Positions 16,375 through 25,166 of a DNA stretch of 64,000 nucleotides are shown piece after piece. The notes beneath the pieces were generated by a model, which was not told the DNA's origin, made no database searches, and saw nothing but the letters and a program-made list of their open reading frames with translations. The stretch is from NCBI RefSeq assembly GCF_019443425.1, contig NZ_CP080382.1, positions 2,294,001 to 2,358,000 on the forward strand, in the 5' to 3' direction. Within the stretch, counting starts at the first letter, position 1, and each line of letters begins with the position of its first letter. The position numbers and the translations under genes are program-made. Source of the stretch: Arthrobacter sp. PAMC25284. Lineage in GTDB: Bacteria; Actinomycetota; Actinomycetes; Actinomycetales; Micrococcaceae.

Positions 16375-18762
16375 GGGAAGGCCTTCCGCGTTCTCCGCTT
16401 CGGCAATGGCCGGGACGGTCAACAGGAAGCTGTCAGGGTTCAGCGAGATCGAATCAATGCCTTCGCGGACCAGGAATGCGGCGAATTCCGGGTGGTTGCT
16501 GGGACCCTGGCCGCAAATACCGATCTTGATCCCCGCGGCGTGGGCCTTGCGGATGGCCTCGCTGATCATGGCCATCACGGCCGGATCCCGCTCATCGAAG
16601 AGCGCCGCAAGCTGCGCCGAGTCCCGGTCCACACCCAGGACCAGTTGCGTGAGGTCATTGGAACCGATGGAAAAGCCGTCGAAGCGGGTGGCGAATTCCT
16701 CGGCCAGGACGACATTCGCGGGAATCTCGCACATCATGTAGACCTGCAGCCCATTTCCGCCGCGGACCAGGCCGTTCTCCGCCATCACCGCCAGCACCTT
16801 GTCCGCCTCCTGCGTGGTGCGGCAGAACGGTACCATCACGATCACGTTGCTGAAGCCGAGCCGTTCGCGGACGCGTTTGAGGGCAGCGCATTCGAGGGCG
16901 AAACCTTCCCGGTAGCGGTCGTCGTAGTAGCGGGACGCGCCGCGGAAACCCAGCATGGGGTTCAGCTCCGGCAGTTCGAACGCGGCGCCACCGATCAGGT
17001 GGGCGTACTCGTTGGTCTTGAAGTCGCTGAGCCGCACTATCACCGGGAGCGGGTGGTAGGGCGCGGCGAGCTTGCCGATGCCCCGCGCGAGGGTATCCAC
17101 GAAGTACTCCGTCGGGTCCGGGTAGCCGCTCGTCAGCGCCCGGATCTGCTCCGTTTCGGCGGAATCCGCGACCCGGTCCGGATGCACCAGCGCCATCGGA
17201 TGGATCCGGATCAGGTTGCTGATGATGAATTCCATCCGGGCGAGTCCGACACCGGCGGCGGGCAGCCGCCACCACTGGAAGGCGGCGGCGGGGCTGGCGA
17301 TGTTGACCATCACGGCGGTGCGGGTCGCGGGCAGTTCGCCGAGGTCCACTTCTTCCGTCTCGAACGCCAGGCTGCCGGCATAGACCCGGCCCTGGGCCCC
17401 TTCGGCGCAGGAAATCGTGACGGCCTGTCCCTCCGCCAGCACGCCGGTTGCGTTGCCGGTTCCGACGACGGCCGGCACGCCCAGCTCCCGGCTGACGATG
17501 GCCGCATGGCTCGTGGGTCCGCCATGGTCCGTCACGATCCCGGCCGCGCGCTTCATCACGGGCACCCAGTCCGGGTCGGTCATTTCCGTGACCAGGATGG
17601 CGCCGTCACGGAACTCAGCGATGTCCGCGGCTGTCCGGATCACGCAGGCCGTGCCGTGGGCGATGGAGTCGCCAACCGCTGATCCGGTCGCCAGCACCTC
17701 GCCTCTCTCCAACAGGTGGTGAAGCACGAAGCGCGGGCCGGTCTTGCGCGACTGGACGGTTTCGGGCCGGGCCTGGACCAGGAAGAGCTCGCCGGTGACG
17801 CCGTCACGGGCCCATTCCATGTCCATCGGCCGCCCGTAGTGCTCCTCGACGGTGACGGCCCACCGGGCGAGGGCGAGAATTTCGGCGTCATCCAGAACGA
17901 AAGTCCGGCGTTCCGCGTCCGAGGTGTCCATCATCCGGGTGCGGGCGCTGCCGCCGCGGCTGTACACCATTTTCCGTTCCTTGGACCCGAGGGTCTTTTC
18001 GATGATCGGTGCCAGGTCCGGGTCCGTCAGGAGGGGCTTGAACACAACATAGTTGTCCGGGTTGATGGTGCCCTGGACGACGGTTTCGCCGAGTCCCCAG
18101 GCGGCGCTGATCACGGCGGCGCGGGGAAACCCCGAATCGGTATCGATGGAGAACATCACACCGGACGCGCCGACGTCGGACCGGACCATCCGCTGCACCC
18201 CAATCGAGAGCGCGACGTCGAGGTGGCCAAATCCTTTGATCTCCCGGTAGCTGATGGCACGGTCGGTGAAGAGCGAGGCGTAGCAGCGGCGGCAGGCGTC
18301 CAGCAGGTCGCGCTCCCCCGCCACGTTCAAAAAGGTCTCCTGCTGCCCGGCGAAACTCGCGTCGGGCAGGTCCTCGGCCGTGGCGCTGCTGCGGACGGCG
18401 ACGGAGAGCCGCTCCAGTCCGGCCCGCCGGCCCAGTTCCCGGTAGTGGGTGCGGATGGACCCGGCGATGTCGACGGGGAATTCGCTCTCCAGGAAAAGCG
18501 CCCGGATGGCCTCGCCGGTGGCGCGCAGCGTGGCTTCCCCGGCCCGGTAGTCGCGGATCCGCGAGCGCATGGCCGCCTCGATCCCGTTGGCATCGAGGAA
18601 CGCCCGGTAGGCGTCGGCCGTGGTGGCGAACCCGTCGGGGACGCGCACGCCCCGAGCGGTGAGCGACCGGATGAGCTCACCGAGGGAGGCGTTTTTGCCG
18701 CCTACTTGCGCGACATCGCCGATGCCCGTGTCCTCAAACCACTTCACCGGGGATTGAACCAT
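16363..18762 (-). CDS. ppsA: phosphoenolpyruvate synthase
   Basis: A 799-residue enzyme that makes PEP, AMP and phosphate from pyruvate, ATP and water for gluconeogenesis. Order: N-terminal ATP-grasp domain (VGGKNASLGELIRSL, VAVRSSATAEDLPDASFAGQQ), swivelling phospho-His domain (DHGGPTSHAAIVSRELG, His near 420), and C-terminal PEP-binding TIM barrel (NPMLGFRGASRYY, SIGSNDLTQL, GICGQGPS). The ATG at 18762 (MVQSPVKWFED) has GGGAG upstream. Another ATG at 18786 is possible, and the frame stays open to 18942 without homologous sequence. It converges with the P-type ATPase with 12 bases of overlap. Confidence 0.9.
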   Translation of the reverse strand: MVQSPVKWFEDTGIGDVAQVGGKNASLGELIRSLTARGVRVPDGFATTADAYRAFLDANGIEAAMRSRIRDYRAGEATLRATGEAIRALFLESEFPVDIAGSIRTHYRELGRRAGLERLSVAVRSSATAEDLPDASFAGQQETFLNVAGERDLLDACRRCYASLFTDRAISYREIKGFGHLDVALSIGVQRMVRSDVGASGVMFSIDTDSGFPRAAVISAAWGLGETVVQGTINPDNYVVFKPLLTDPDLAPIIEKTLGSKERKMVYSRGGSARTRMMDTSDAERRTFVLDDAEILALARWAVTVEEHYGRPMDMEWARDGVTGELFLVQARPETVQSRKTGPRFVLHHLLERGEVLATGSAVGDSIAHGTACVIRTAADIAEFRDGAILVTEMTDPDWVPVMKRAAGIVTDHGGPTSHAAIVSRELGVPAVVGTGNATGVLAEGQAVTISCAEGAQGRVYAGSLAFETEEVDLGELPATRTAVMVNIASPAAAFQWWRLPAAGVGLARMEFIISNLIRIHPMALVHPDRVADSAETEQIRALTSGYPDPTEYFVDTLARGIGKLAAPYHPLPVIVRLSDFKTNEYAHLIGGAAFELPELNPMLGFRGASRYYDDRYREGFALECAALKRVRERLGFSNVIVMVPFCRTTQEADKVLAVMAENGLVRGGNGLQVYMMCEIPANVVLAEEFATRFDGFSIGSNDLTQLVLGVDRDSAQLAALFDERDPAVMAMISEAIRKAHAAGIKIGICGQGPSNHPEFAAFLVREGIDSISLNPDSFLLTVPAIAEAENAEGLPSAG

Positions 18763-18987
18763 GATGCCTGCGCTCCCACCCGTCATTGCCGGACAGTGTT
18801 TGTGATGGAGCCGTGTTTGGCGGCCAGCTGCTGCCTCTGATCTTTCCCGGCACCGTGCCCGCCCGGCAGAGTCTTTGGACCTTGCGACCGGTAGTCGGCG
18901 GCGGGCGGCTTGCGCCGGATGGCCGGCGGGGCGGCCGCACATCCATAGGCGTGCCCTCCCGCGGCGCGCCCGGTACGCACGGCTGTG

Positions 18988-19788
18988 TCAGCCGGCCGCG
19001 GACGGCCGGTAGCGTTCCAGATCCCGCAGGTAGGTGCCGAAGCCTTCCGGGGCCCGGGGCCGGGTCCGCCCGGACGTCAGCACCCGCACGCTGTCTGTGC
19101 TGGTGACCGTGAACGCGCTGCTTCGGAGGCGCTGAATGAGGATCGTGTCCTCGTGCGAGGCGGCGTCCGGGAACCCGCCGGCCGCCACATAGGCCGACGC
19201 GCGCACTCCAAGATTGGCCCCGTAGACGTGCGGGTGATCCTCGGTGAAAGGATGGCGTTCCCGCCAGCGCCGAAGCAGTTCCGGATCCATCCCGTCGGGG
19301 TCCGGCTCCACCGAGCCCAGCACGGCGTCGGCACCGGCATCCGCGAACTCGAGCTGACGCACCAGCCAGTTCTCCGGGACCTGGGAGTCGGCGTCGGTGT
19401 TGGCCAGCCAGATCCGGGCCGCCGGCCGTGGCGTCCAAGGCAGTGTTCCCGGTTGCGCCGGACTGGGACCGATGCCGGCGGCCCGGATTCCCGCGGCACG
19501 GCTGGCACCGGCGCTGCGGAACGGCACCTCAACGGCGCTGATGCGGCGGTCGGCGGCAACATGCCGTGCCGTGATGCGCGCCGAACCGTCGGTGCAGCCA
19601 TCCAGCACCACCATCACGCCGCATTCCACCTCGGGCAGGGTCCGGTGCAGGGTGTCGACGGCCCGGCGCGCCGCGTTGAGGGCCCGGTCCAGATGCTCTT
19701 CCTCGTTGTGGGCCGGCATCACCACAGCGACGCGCGCGATGCGGTTCCGCGACGGCAGCGGCCCGGCGGTCGTGGCCATCCGGGTCAC
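18988..19788 (-). CDS. family 2 glycosyltransferase
   Basis: A 266-residue GT-A fold enzyme with the N-terminal strand VAVVMPAHNEEEHLDRAL, VVLDGCTDGS, and the metal-binding NTDADS near the middle. HPHVYGANLGVRASAY and SHEDTILIQRL are usual acceptor-region blocks. No membrane segment is seen, so it is likely cytoplasmic. Its ATG overlaps the stop of the upstream PIG-L/methyltransferase gene (ATGA), and that gene in turn overlaps the acyl-CoA dehydrogenase gene, so the three are translated together. Sugar donor and acceptor are unknown. Confidence 0.85.
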   Translation of the reverse strand: MTRMATTAGPLPSRNRIARVAVVMPAHNEEEHLDRALNAARRAVDTLHRTLPEVECGVMVVLDGCTDGSARITARHVAADRRISAVEVPFRSAGASRAAGIRAAGIGPSPAQPGTLPWTPRPAARIWLANTDADSQVPENWLVRQLEFADAGADAVLGSVEPDPDGMDPELLRRWRERHPFTEDHPHVYGANLGVRASAYVAAGGFPDAASHEDTILIQRLRSSAFTVTSTDSVRVLTSGRTRPRAPEGFGTYLRDLERYRPSAAG

Positions 19789-21227
19789 CGGTCCAGTTCC
19801 GGGGCGACGGCCAGGCCGGCGTCCGGGGCGGCGGCCAGGCCGGCGTCCGGGGCGCGAAGAACCTCAAGAACGAAGTCCCGTTCCCGGTACAGCCCGGCAT
19901 CGGCCCAGCCCAGCTGCCGGTGCGCGGCGGCATGCACGGCGTCGCCGTCGAGTTCCCAGCCGTCGATGGGATGCCGCCAGTGGCACAGGAGCAGGGTCCC
20001 GCCCGGCCGCAGCGTCCCCTCGACCCGGGAAAACAGCGAGGCCAGTTCATCCGGCGCAAGGTAGTACCCCACTTCCGAGACCACAATCAGGTCGAAGGTT
20101 TCGTCCGGCCAGTCCTGCGGAACGGTGAGCTGGCGGGTCCGGGCCGAGGGCAAGTGTGCGAGCCGGGCGGTGGCGTGCCCCAGTGCTGCGCTGCTCGCAT
20201 CGACGGCAAGGAAGCTGTCGCAGCGCTGCGCCAGGTCTGCGCTCAGCGTCCCGATCGAGCAGCCAATTTCCAGCCCGGAGGCGTAGGAATGTTCGGGCAG
20301 CACGGCAAGGGTGAGGGCACGTTTGCGCTGTTCATACCGGCTGCCCGTGTAGTCCCAGGGATCATCGCCGCGGCGGTGGACGGCGTCGAAAACGGTCTCC
20401 GCGTCGGCGGCGGCGTAGGCCCGCCCGGAGGCTCCGGCGTGCCCCGGGCGCTGCCAGGCATACGTCTCCCAGGACCGCTCGAAGTGTTCCAGAAAGGCCG
20501 GCGGCAGGAGCACTTCATCCCCCGGCAGGGGCGACAGCGCCCGGATCTGCGAACCGTGTGAGGCCATGGCGGCAGTTTTCGCCTGCTGTTCCGCCGGGCT
20601 TAGTGGCAGCCGGCGCCAGGCCCGCCATGCCTCGTCGTCCGGGTCCGCCCACAGCCAGTACCAGATGGGGTACTCCAGCAGCCCGTACCCGCGGGCGGCG
20701 CAAAACTCGGCGGCGACGGACCCCAGCGTCTCGTGGTCCGTGTGCCCGTCGTGGCGGTACGGGGCGACGACGATGGTCCGGTCCGTATTCCGGCTGGCGT
20801 CGGCGTCAGCCAGTGCCCTGCTTATCTGCTCCCGGTGCCCGGCAAGGTTCCCGTCCCGCAGACCCAGGTAACGCCAGTCCGCCGCCGGACCGGCGGGGTC
20901 CGGGGCCGGCTGGAGCTGCGCCAGCGCGGCGGCGAATTCCGCCAACCGGACAGCGGCAAGCCGGTCCGGCGTCGTCGTCGGCGATCCGGGATGCGAGGCT
21001 TCCCCTGCCGTGCACAGCAGGACCGTGATGCCGGCCCCGAGTCCCTGCAGCCGGGTGAGAAGTCCGCCGGCGCCCAGGGATTCGTCGTCGGGGTGGGCAG
21101 CGAGGACAATAAACGTCGTCCGGGCGAGTTCAGCAGCGTCCAGCGGCAGCTCTGGAAGCGCCGTCAGGCCGCCGGCCGCCCAGTGGTCTGCGCTGGTGCC
21201 GGCGTCTTGGTGGGTAAATTTCACCAT
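19785..21227 (-). CDS. bifunctional PIG-L deacetylase / NodS-like methyltransferase
   Basis: A 480-residue fusion. The N-terminal half is a PIG-L (LmbE) deacetylase with the zinc motif AHPDDE, a second block RHDGHTDHE, and GYGLLEYPIWYW. Such enzymes remove acetyl from N-acetylglucosamine groups. From about residue 290 a class I SAM methyltransferase follows (WDYTGSRYEQRKRALTLA, LEIGCSIGTLSADLA, DLIVVSEVGYYL), which looks like NodS, the N-methyltransferase of rhizobial Nod-factor synthesis. A degenerate repeat (PDAGLA) lies at the C-terminus. It is coupled by overlap to genes on both sides. Joint deacetylation and N-methylation of an amino sugar is my inference. Confidence 0.85.
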   Translation of the reverse strand: MVKFTHQDAGTSADHWAAGGLTALPELPLDAAELARTTFIVLAAHPDDESLGAGGLLTRLQGLGAGITVLLCTAGEASHPGSPTTTPDRLAAVRLAEFAAALAQLQPAPDPAGPAADWRYLGLRDGNLAGHREQISRALADADASRNTDRTIVVAPYRHDGHTDHETLGSVAAEFCAARGYGLLEYPIWYWLWADPDDEAWRAWRRLPLSPAEQQAKTAAMASHGSQIRALSPLPGDEVLLPPAFLEHFERSWETYAWQRPGHAGASGRAYAAADAETVFDAVHRRGDDPWDYTGSRYEQRKRALTLAVLPEHSYASGLEIGCSIGTLSADLAQRCDSFLAVDASSAALGHATARLAHLPSARTRQLTVPQDWPDETFDLIVVSEVGYYLAPDELASLFSRVEGTLRPGGTLLLCHWRHPIDGWELDGDAVHAAAHRQLGWADAGLYRERDFVLEVLRAPDAGLAAAPDAGLAVAPELDR

Positions 21228-22438
21228 GGGTCCCCTCCGGCCAGGGTCAGGCCGCCCAACTGGGCGTCGTCTCGCATTGCACGGTGCTGGAGAAGATACA
21301 GCGAGAGGTCCGCCATCCGTTTTCCGTATTGTTCGTCAAAGACCAGCGGTCCCGGCCCCAGGTTCTGACTCACCAGTGACTGGATGTGTCCGACGGCGGA
21401 AGCGACAGTTCCCCTCACGCGCAAGGCCTCGTTCCAGGCTCCCGGGCCGGAGAGGTCTCCAGCGTCGATTCTGGCGGCCGCCTGGGCCAGGCAGGCCCGC
21501 AGGGCGCTCAGGGTGCGGTCAATTTCGCCGAGGTGGGCCAGGGCAACCTGGTCCGGGTCACGTCCGCCGGCCGCCGTGTCCCGCAGCGATCCGGCAAAGC
21601 CGCGTGCCACCGCGACGGCGCCCCCGAACCAGCAGGCGGCAACTCCCATCCCGCCCCACGCGAATCCGGGGCGCCGGTAGTACCAGCCGGGTCCGCCCAG
21701 CGGCACGGCCGGGACGTCCTCGAAGTGGACGGTGCCGCTGGGGATTTCGCGGAGCCCCCTGCTGGTCCATCCCGGGTCCGCGACGTCAACGCCCGGGGCG
21801 CGGAGGTCGACGGCAAAGGCGGCCCGGGCGCCGGCGTCCGTGTGGGCCGTCACGACCGCCCCGTCCAACTGCGCGGCGAGCGAGCACCACGGTTTCGATC
21901 CATGCAGCCGAAAGCCGTTGCCGGTTGGCCTGGCCTCCAGCCGAAGTCCCGCCGCCTCAGCCGCGAAAACGCCCCAGGTCCCCGCCGGTCGGAGCCCCTC
22001 AGCCTCCGCCGGTCCGCGGTCGGCTGGCGCGGCGCCGGCCGTGGTGGCCGTGCTGGCCGTGCTGGCCGTGCTGGCCGTGCTGGCCGTGCTGGCCGTGCTG
22101 GCCGTGCTGGCCGTGCTGGCCGTGCTGGCCGTGCTGGCCGTGCTGGCCGTGCTGGCCTGGGCCAGGATGGCGGCCGCATCCAGATGCGGTTCGAGCACCC
22201 GGCCGGCCGCGACGTCGACTGCGGTCACGGAGGCCAGGATTTCCCACAGCTGGGCTGTTCTGCCGTCCCCCGGCGACGGAGCAGTCCCGGCGGCGGTCTG
22301 CGCCAGCTCAAGGAGCGCCGGCACGTCGCCGCTGGCTGCGTGCGCCGCGGACAACAGGGGTCCGAGCGCGTGGAGGCCGGTGTCGGGCGAGCTGATCCTG
22401 ACGGCCCGCGGGCTGTCCGCGGTGGAAGTCCCGGTCAT
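21221..22438 (-). CDS. acyl-CoA dehydrogenase-like flavoprotein with Ala-Ser-Thr repeat
   Basis: A 405-residue protein resembling acyl-CoA/acyl-ACP dehydrogenases, with GTWGVFAAEAAGLRLE, LHGSKPWCSLA, the FEDVPAVPLG block and a C-terminal helical bundle. The catalytic Glu is not identifiable by eye. Near residues 94-132 a 9-bp tandem array encodes a run of Ala-Ser-Thr units that lengthens a linker between the N-terminal helical part and the beta domain. It is first in an overlapping three-gene set with the PIG-L/NodS-like and GT2 genes, so it may desaturate an acyl chain in the same product rather than act in fatty acid breakdown. Confidence 0.8.
   Translation of the reverse strand: MTGTSTADSPRAVRISSPDTGLHALGPLLSAAHAASGDVPALLELAQTAAGTAPSPGDGRTAQLWEILASVTAVDVAAGRVLEPHLDAAAILAQASTASTASTASTASTASTASTASTASTASTASTASTATTAGAAPADRGPAEAEGLRPAGTWGVFAAEAAGLRLEARPTGNGFRLHGSKPWCSLAAQLDGAVVTAHTDAGARAAFAVDLRAPGVDVADPGWTSRGLREIPSGTVHFEDVPAVPLGGPGWYYRRPGFAWGGMGVAACWFGGAVAVARGFAGSLRDTAAGGRDPDQVALAHLGEIDRTLSALRACLAQAAARIDAGDLSGPGAWNEALRVRGTVASAVGHIQSLVSQNLGPGPLVFDEQYGKRMADLSLYLLQHRAMRDDAQLGGLTLAGGDPW
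22041..22157. repeat. 9-bp minisatellite, 12 perfect copies
   Basis: Twelve identical gtgctggcc units (22050-22157) preceded by one variant unit gtggtggcc (22041-22049). The period is a multiple of three, so copy-number change lengthens or shortens the Ala-Ser-Thr linker without breaking the frame. All six frames stay open across it. Confidence 0.95.
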
Positions 22439-22544
22439 TCGGCAACTGTCCCTTCGGAGGGTGTGGTCGGTCGTGGCGGCGGCCGCCGAAGCAGCGGCAC
22501 CCTCTCAAATATAAGCACACTTAGCATCCGGGGCGAGTGGCGGG

Positions 22545-23222
22545 CTACCGGACCAGCGCCAGCGCGAAGCCGTCCCAGCCCTTGGTGCCCACAGTCTGGA
22601 TGGCGGTGCCGTCGAGCCGCGGATCCTCGCCCATCATTTGCAGCGCGGCAATGATGCCGCGAACGTTTGCCGGGTCGCGGGATGGATCCAGCACGGCGCC
22701 GTCCCACACCACGTTGTCGATCACCACCACAGTTCCGGACCGCCCCAGCCGGATGGCCCACTCCAGATAGTGCGGGTTATTTTCCTTGTCCGCGTCGATG
22801 AAGACGAAATCGAAGGGCTCCGCGTCCTCCTCCTTAAGGGCTCGAAGGGTGTCCAGGGCCGCACCTACCCTGATCTCCACCTTGGCCCCGAGGCCCGCGT
22901 CGTCGATGTTGGCCCGGGCCACCTCCGCGTGGCCCGGAAGGTACTCGCAACTGACCAGCCGGCCGCCGTCGGGCAGGCCCCTCGCCATCCAGATCGTGCT
23001 GAAGCCGGCCAGGGTGCCTATCTCCAGCACCCGGCGGGCGCCGGAGAGCCGGACCAGCAACTGCAGGAGCTTGCCGGCGTTCGGCGCTACCTCAATGGGC
23101 GGCATCCCCGCCTCGGCGGCGGAGGTCACGGCATGGAGGAGGGTTCGGTCGGGGCGGACCACAGTCTCAGCAAGGTAGTCCTCCACGGCAGACCAGGCCG
23201 GGGCGGCAGGATGCTCGATCAT
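22545..23222 (-). CDS. SAM-dependent O-methyltransferase, catechol/caffeoyl-CoA type
   Basis: A 225-residue class I methyltransferase of the family 3 O-methyltransferases. Motifs are VLEIGTLAGFSTIWMARGL, FDFVFIDADKENNPHYLEWA (Asp residues for metal binding) and GTVVVIDNVVWDGAV. These enzymes methylate a catechol hydroxyl using a divalent metal. The ATG at 23222 follows GGGAGACTGTCGGC. It lies 106 bases downstream of nothing related and upstream of the acyl-CoA dehydrogenase trio on the same strand, but is not overlapping with it. The natural acceptor is unknown. Confidence 0.87.
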   Translation of the reverse strand: MIEHPAAPAWSAVEDYLAETVVRPDRTLLHAVTSAAEAGMPPIEVAPNAGKLLQLLVRLSGARRVLEIGTLAGFSTIWMARGLPDGGRLVSCEYLPGHAEVARANIDDAGLGAKVEIRVGAALDTLRALKEEDAEPFDFVFIDADKENNPHYLEWAIRLGRSGTVVVIDNVVWDGAVLDPSRDPANVRGIIAALQMMGEDPRLDGTAIQTVGTKGWDGFALALVR

Positions 23223-23270
23223 GCCGACAGTCTCCCAGTTGGACGGTTCCGCCGGAAGGGTGTCCGGCGC

Positions 23271-23609
23271 TTAAACCTGCCCGGGCTCCACTGGAACGTC
23301 AATTGCCTTTTCCAACCGCTCCACTTTACCGGCGAGTTCGCCTGAGAACCCGGGACGGATGTCCGCTTTGAGCACGAGGGAGACGCGGCTGCCGAAGCGC
23401 CCCGCGGCGTCCGTCGCACGTTTGATAACGTCGAACACCTCATCCCAGTCGCCCTCGATCGTGGTGAACATGGCATCCGTATGGTTCGGCAACCCGGACT
23501 CACGGACGATCCGCACCGCCGCTGCAACGGCATCGTGGACGGAGGCATCGCCCGGAGCCGGACCGCCGGCGGGGGCACCCGAGGGGGCAACGGAAAATGC
23601 AACGAGCAT
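23271..23609 (-). CDS. thiamine-binding protein, MTH1187/YqgV family
   Basis: A 112-residue single-domain protein. The opening MLVAFSVAPSG, the centre GLPNHTDAMFTTIEGDWDEVFDVIKRA and the ending VSLVLKADIRP are typical of the MTH1187 (DUF77) fold. Members bind thiamine or its pyrimidine and are thought to help thiamine salvage. The ATG at 23609 follows AAGGGAATTGATCC. It lies upstream of the O-methyltransferase gene, 48 bases away, on the same strand. No thiamine transporter is near, so the role rests on family only. Confidence 0.8.
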   Translation of the reverse strand: MLVAFSVAPSGAPAGGPAPGDASVHDAVAAAVRIVRESGLPNHTDAMFTTIEGDWDEVFDVIKRATDAAGRFGSRVSLVLKADIRPGFSGELAGKVERLEKAIDVPVEPGQV

Positions 23610-23769
23610 GGATCAATTCCCTTCACGTATCCGGGGCTCCGGACAAACCTGGCTGGCACGCTGGCACCAGTCTGCCACGCGGGCCGCCGCGCGGCGGTTC
23701 TTTGGCCGGTCTTAACCGTCATACAACGGGCCAACCAGGGCCAACAGCTTTCCTCAACCAGCGCGTTGC

Positions 23770-23775
23770 TACCCT
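23770..23775 (+). promoter_or_regulatory. -10 element of leaderless tetR mRNA
   Basis: TACCCT ends exactly six bases before the ATG at 23782 and there is no Shine-Dalgarno sequence, so the mRNA probably begins at the start codon. Confidence 0.55.
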
Positions 23776-23781
23776 AGCCAA

Positions 23782-24414
23782 ATGAACCGGGACGCAGACC
23801 GCCGGCCGCTCCGAGCCGATGCCGCGCGAAATGTGGACAAGATCATCACCGCGGCCCATCAGTGCTTCCGCGACCACGGGCCGGACGTGCCGCTGCAAAC
23901 CATCGCCGCCACCGCCGGAGTAGGCCCTGCCACGCTCTTCAGAAACTTCGCGGACAAGGAAGAGTTGGTGCTGGCGGCGCTGAACAGGCAGCTCCGTCTG
24001 CGCGTGGGCCCGGTCATCGGACAAGCACTGGCCACGCCGGACGCGGCCGATGGACTCTTCCTGGTCATCGACGCGTTGATGGAGGTTGCCAGCGAAGACG
24101 CGAATCTGGTCACTGCCGTGGCGGGCCGGCGCGGGTCGCTGACCGGCATCACCGGCGGCATGGTCGAATCAGTCGCCGTGCTGCTGGGCCGGGGGCAGCG
24201 CCAGGGCACGTTGCGAAGTGACATCTCCATGACCGACATGATCCGCCTCCTGGCCATGCTGATTGGTGTCGTGGACACCATAATGCCTGGCTCCGATGCC
24301 TGGCGCCGGCCGGTGGCCCTGTTCGAGGACGCCATACGGACCGAGCGGCCGCGCCGGCCGCTGCCGCCGCAGGCCCCGCTGTACAACGCCACCATCGAGG
24401 ATCCACTGGGCTAG
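23782..24414 (+). CDS. TetR family transcriptional regulator
   Basis: A 210-residue regulator. The N-terminal helix-turn-helix region reads ARNVDKIITAAHQCFRDHG, then IAATAGVGPATLFRNFADKEELVLAAL. The C-terminal ligand domain resembles other actinobacterial TetR proteins (VAVLLGRGQRQGTLRSDISMTDMIRLLAML). It appears leaderless (TACCCT six bases upstream of ATG). It stands between the divergent thiamine-binding gene and the convergent GAF-ANTAR gene; its target is not evident. Confidence 0.87.
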   Translation: MNRDADRRPLRADAARNVDKIITAAHQCFRDHGPDVPLQTIAATAGVGPATLFRNFADKEELVLAALNRQLRLRVGPVIGQALATPDAADGLFLVIDALMEVASEDANLVTAVAGRRGSLTGITGGMVESVAVLLGRGQRQGTLRSDISMTDMIRLLAMLIGVVDTIMPGSDAWRRPVALFEDAIRTERPRRPLPPQAPLYNATIEDPLG

Positions 24415-24443
24415 CGGTCCGCGGCGCGGCCCTGGACCTGGAT

Positions 24444-25166
24444 TCAGGTGCTGAAATCCGTGACGCAATTCCCGGAGTCGAAGCGGCGCAGGATCTCCTC
24501 GGCCACCGTCCGCAGTTTGACGTTGCGGCTGTTCGAGGCCTTGCTGAGGAGGTCGAAGGCCTCCGCCTGGGAGCATCTGCTCTGTGCCATGAGGACGCCC
24601 GAGGCCAGGTTGATGGACGTGCGGGACTTCATGGCCTGCAGCAAATCGCGGTTCAGGCTCCGGACTGTTCCGAGCCGCACGGCCAGCCGCAGCGGTTTAC
24701 CGGCCATGGCCGCGAACACCAGGCACGCGTCAGCGGCTCCGCCGTCCAGGGCCTCCGGACTGCGGGAGAAAAAGGACAACGTGGCTGCTGCGTCCCCGTC
24801 CAGGGCCAGGGGGATGCCCATGATGCCGTGGATTCCCCGCTGCGCCGCAGCCGCTTGGTAGCGGGACAACCGGGGTCCGGTGCCGGGCCGGCCCGGAACG
24901 ACGGTGTTCCCTGCCTTCAAGGATTCCATGCCGGAGCCGGGAAACCGGTCCTGCAGTTCTTCCAGGGCCAGCGCCTCGGAGCAGCTGCCGGCCATCATAA
25001 CGGGCTCCCGGTCCCGGGTGAGGCGGACAGACGCCAGAACGGGGCACCCGGCCGCAGCAGTAGCGAACTCCGCCGACATGGCAGCGAAGTCCTCGAGGAA
25101 TTGCTCGATCCCGCAGTCCTCCAGCACGAGGTCCTGCAGCCGCTCCCCCAACCGCGGATCTGCCAT
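24444..25166 (-). CDS. GAF and ANTAR domain protein (RNA-binding antiterminator)
   Basis: A 240-residue protein. A GAF sensor domain covers about residues 20-165 (HGIMGIPLALDGDAAATLSFFSRSPEAL). An ANTAR domain follows from about 175 (AMKSRTSINLASGVLMAQSRCSQAEAFDLL, NVKLRTVAEEILRRF). ANTAR domains bind paired hexaloop hairpins in nascent RNA to stop termination. The sensed signal is unknown. Its start codon shares a base with the stop of a small upstream gene (25166), so they are coupled. No paired hexaloop target was recognised in this window. Confidence 0.87.
   Translation of the reverse strand: MADPRLGERLQDLVLEDCGIEQFLEDFAAMSAEFATAAAGCPVLASVRLTRDREPVMMAGSCSEALALEELQDRFPGSGMESLKAGNTVVPGRPGTGPRLSRYQAAAAQRGIHGIMGIPLALDGDAAATLSFFSRSPEALDGGAADACLVFAAMAGKPLRLAVRLGTVRSLNRDLLQAMKSRTSINLASGVLMAQSRCSQAEAFDLLSKASNSRNVKLRTVAEEILRRFDSGNCVTDFST

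Noticed and set aside
22041..22157. CRISPR-like repeat array
   Set aside because: Units are 9 bp, contiguous, without spacers, and in frame inside a coding gene. It is a minisatellite.
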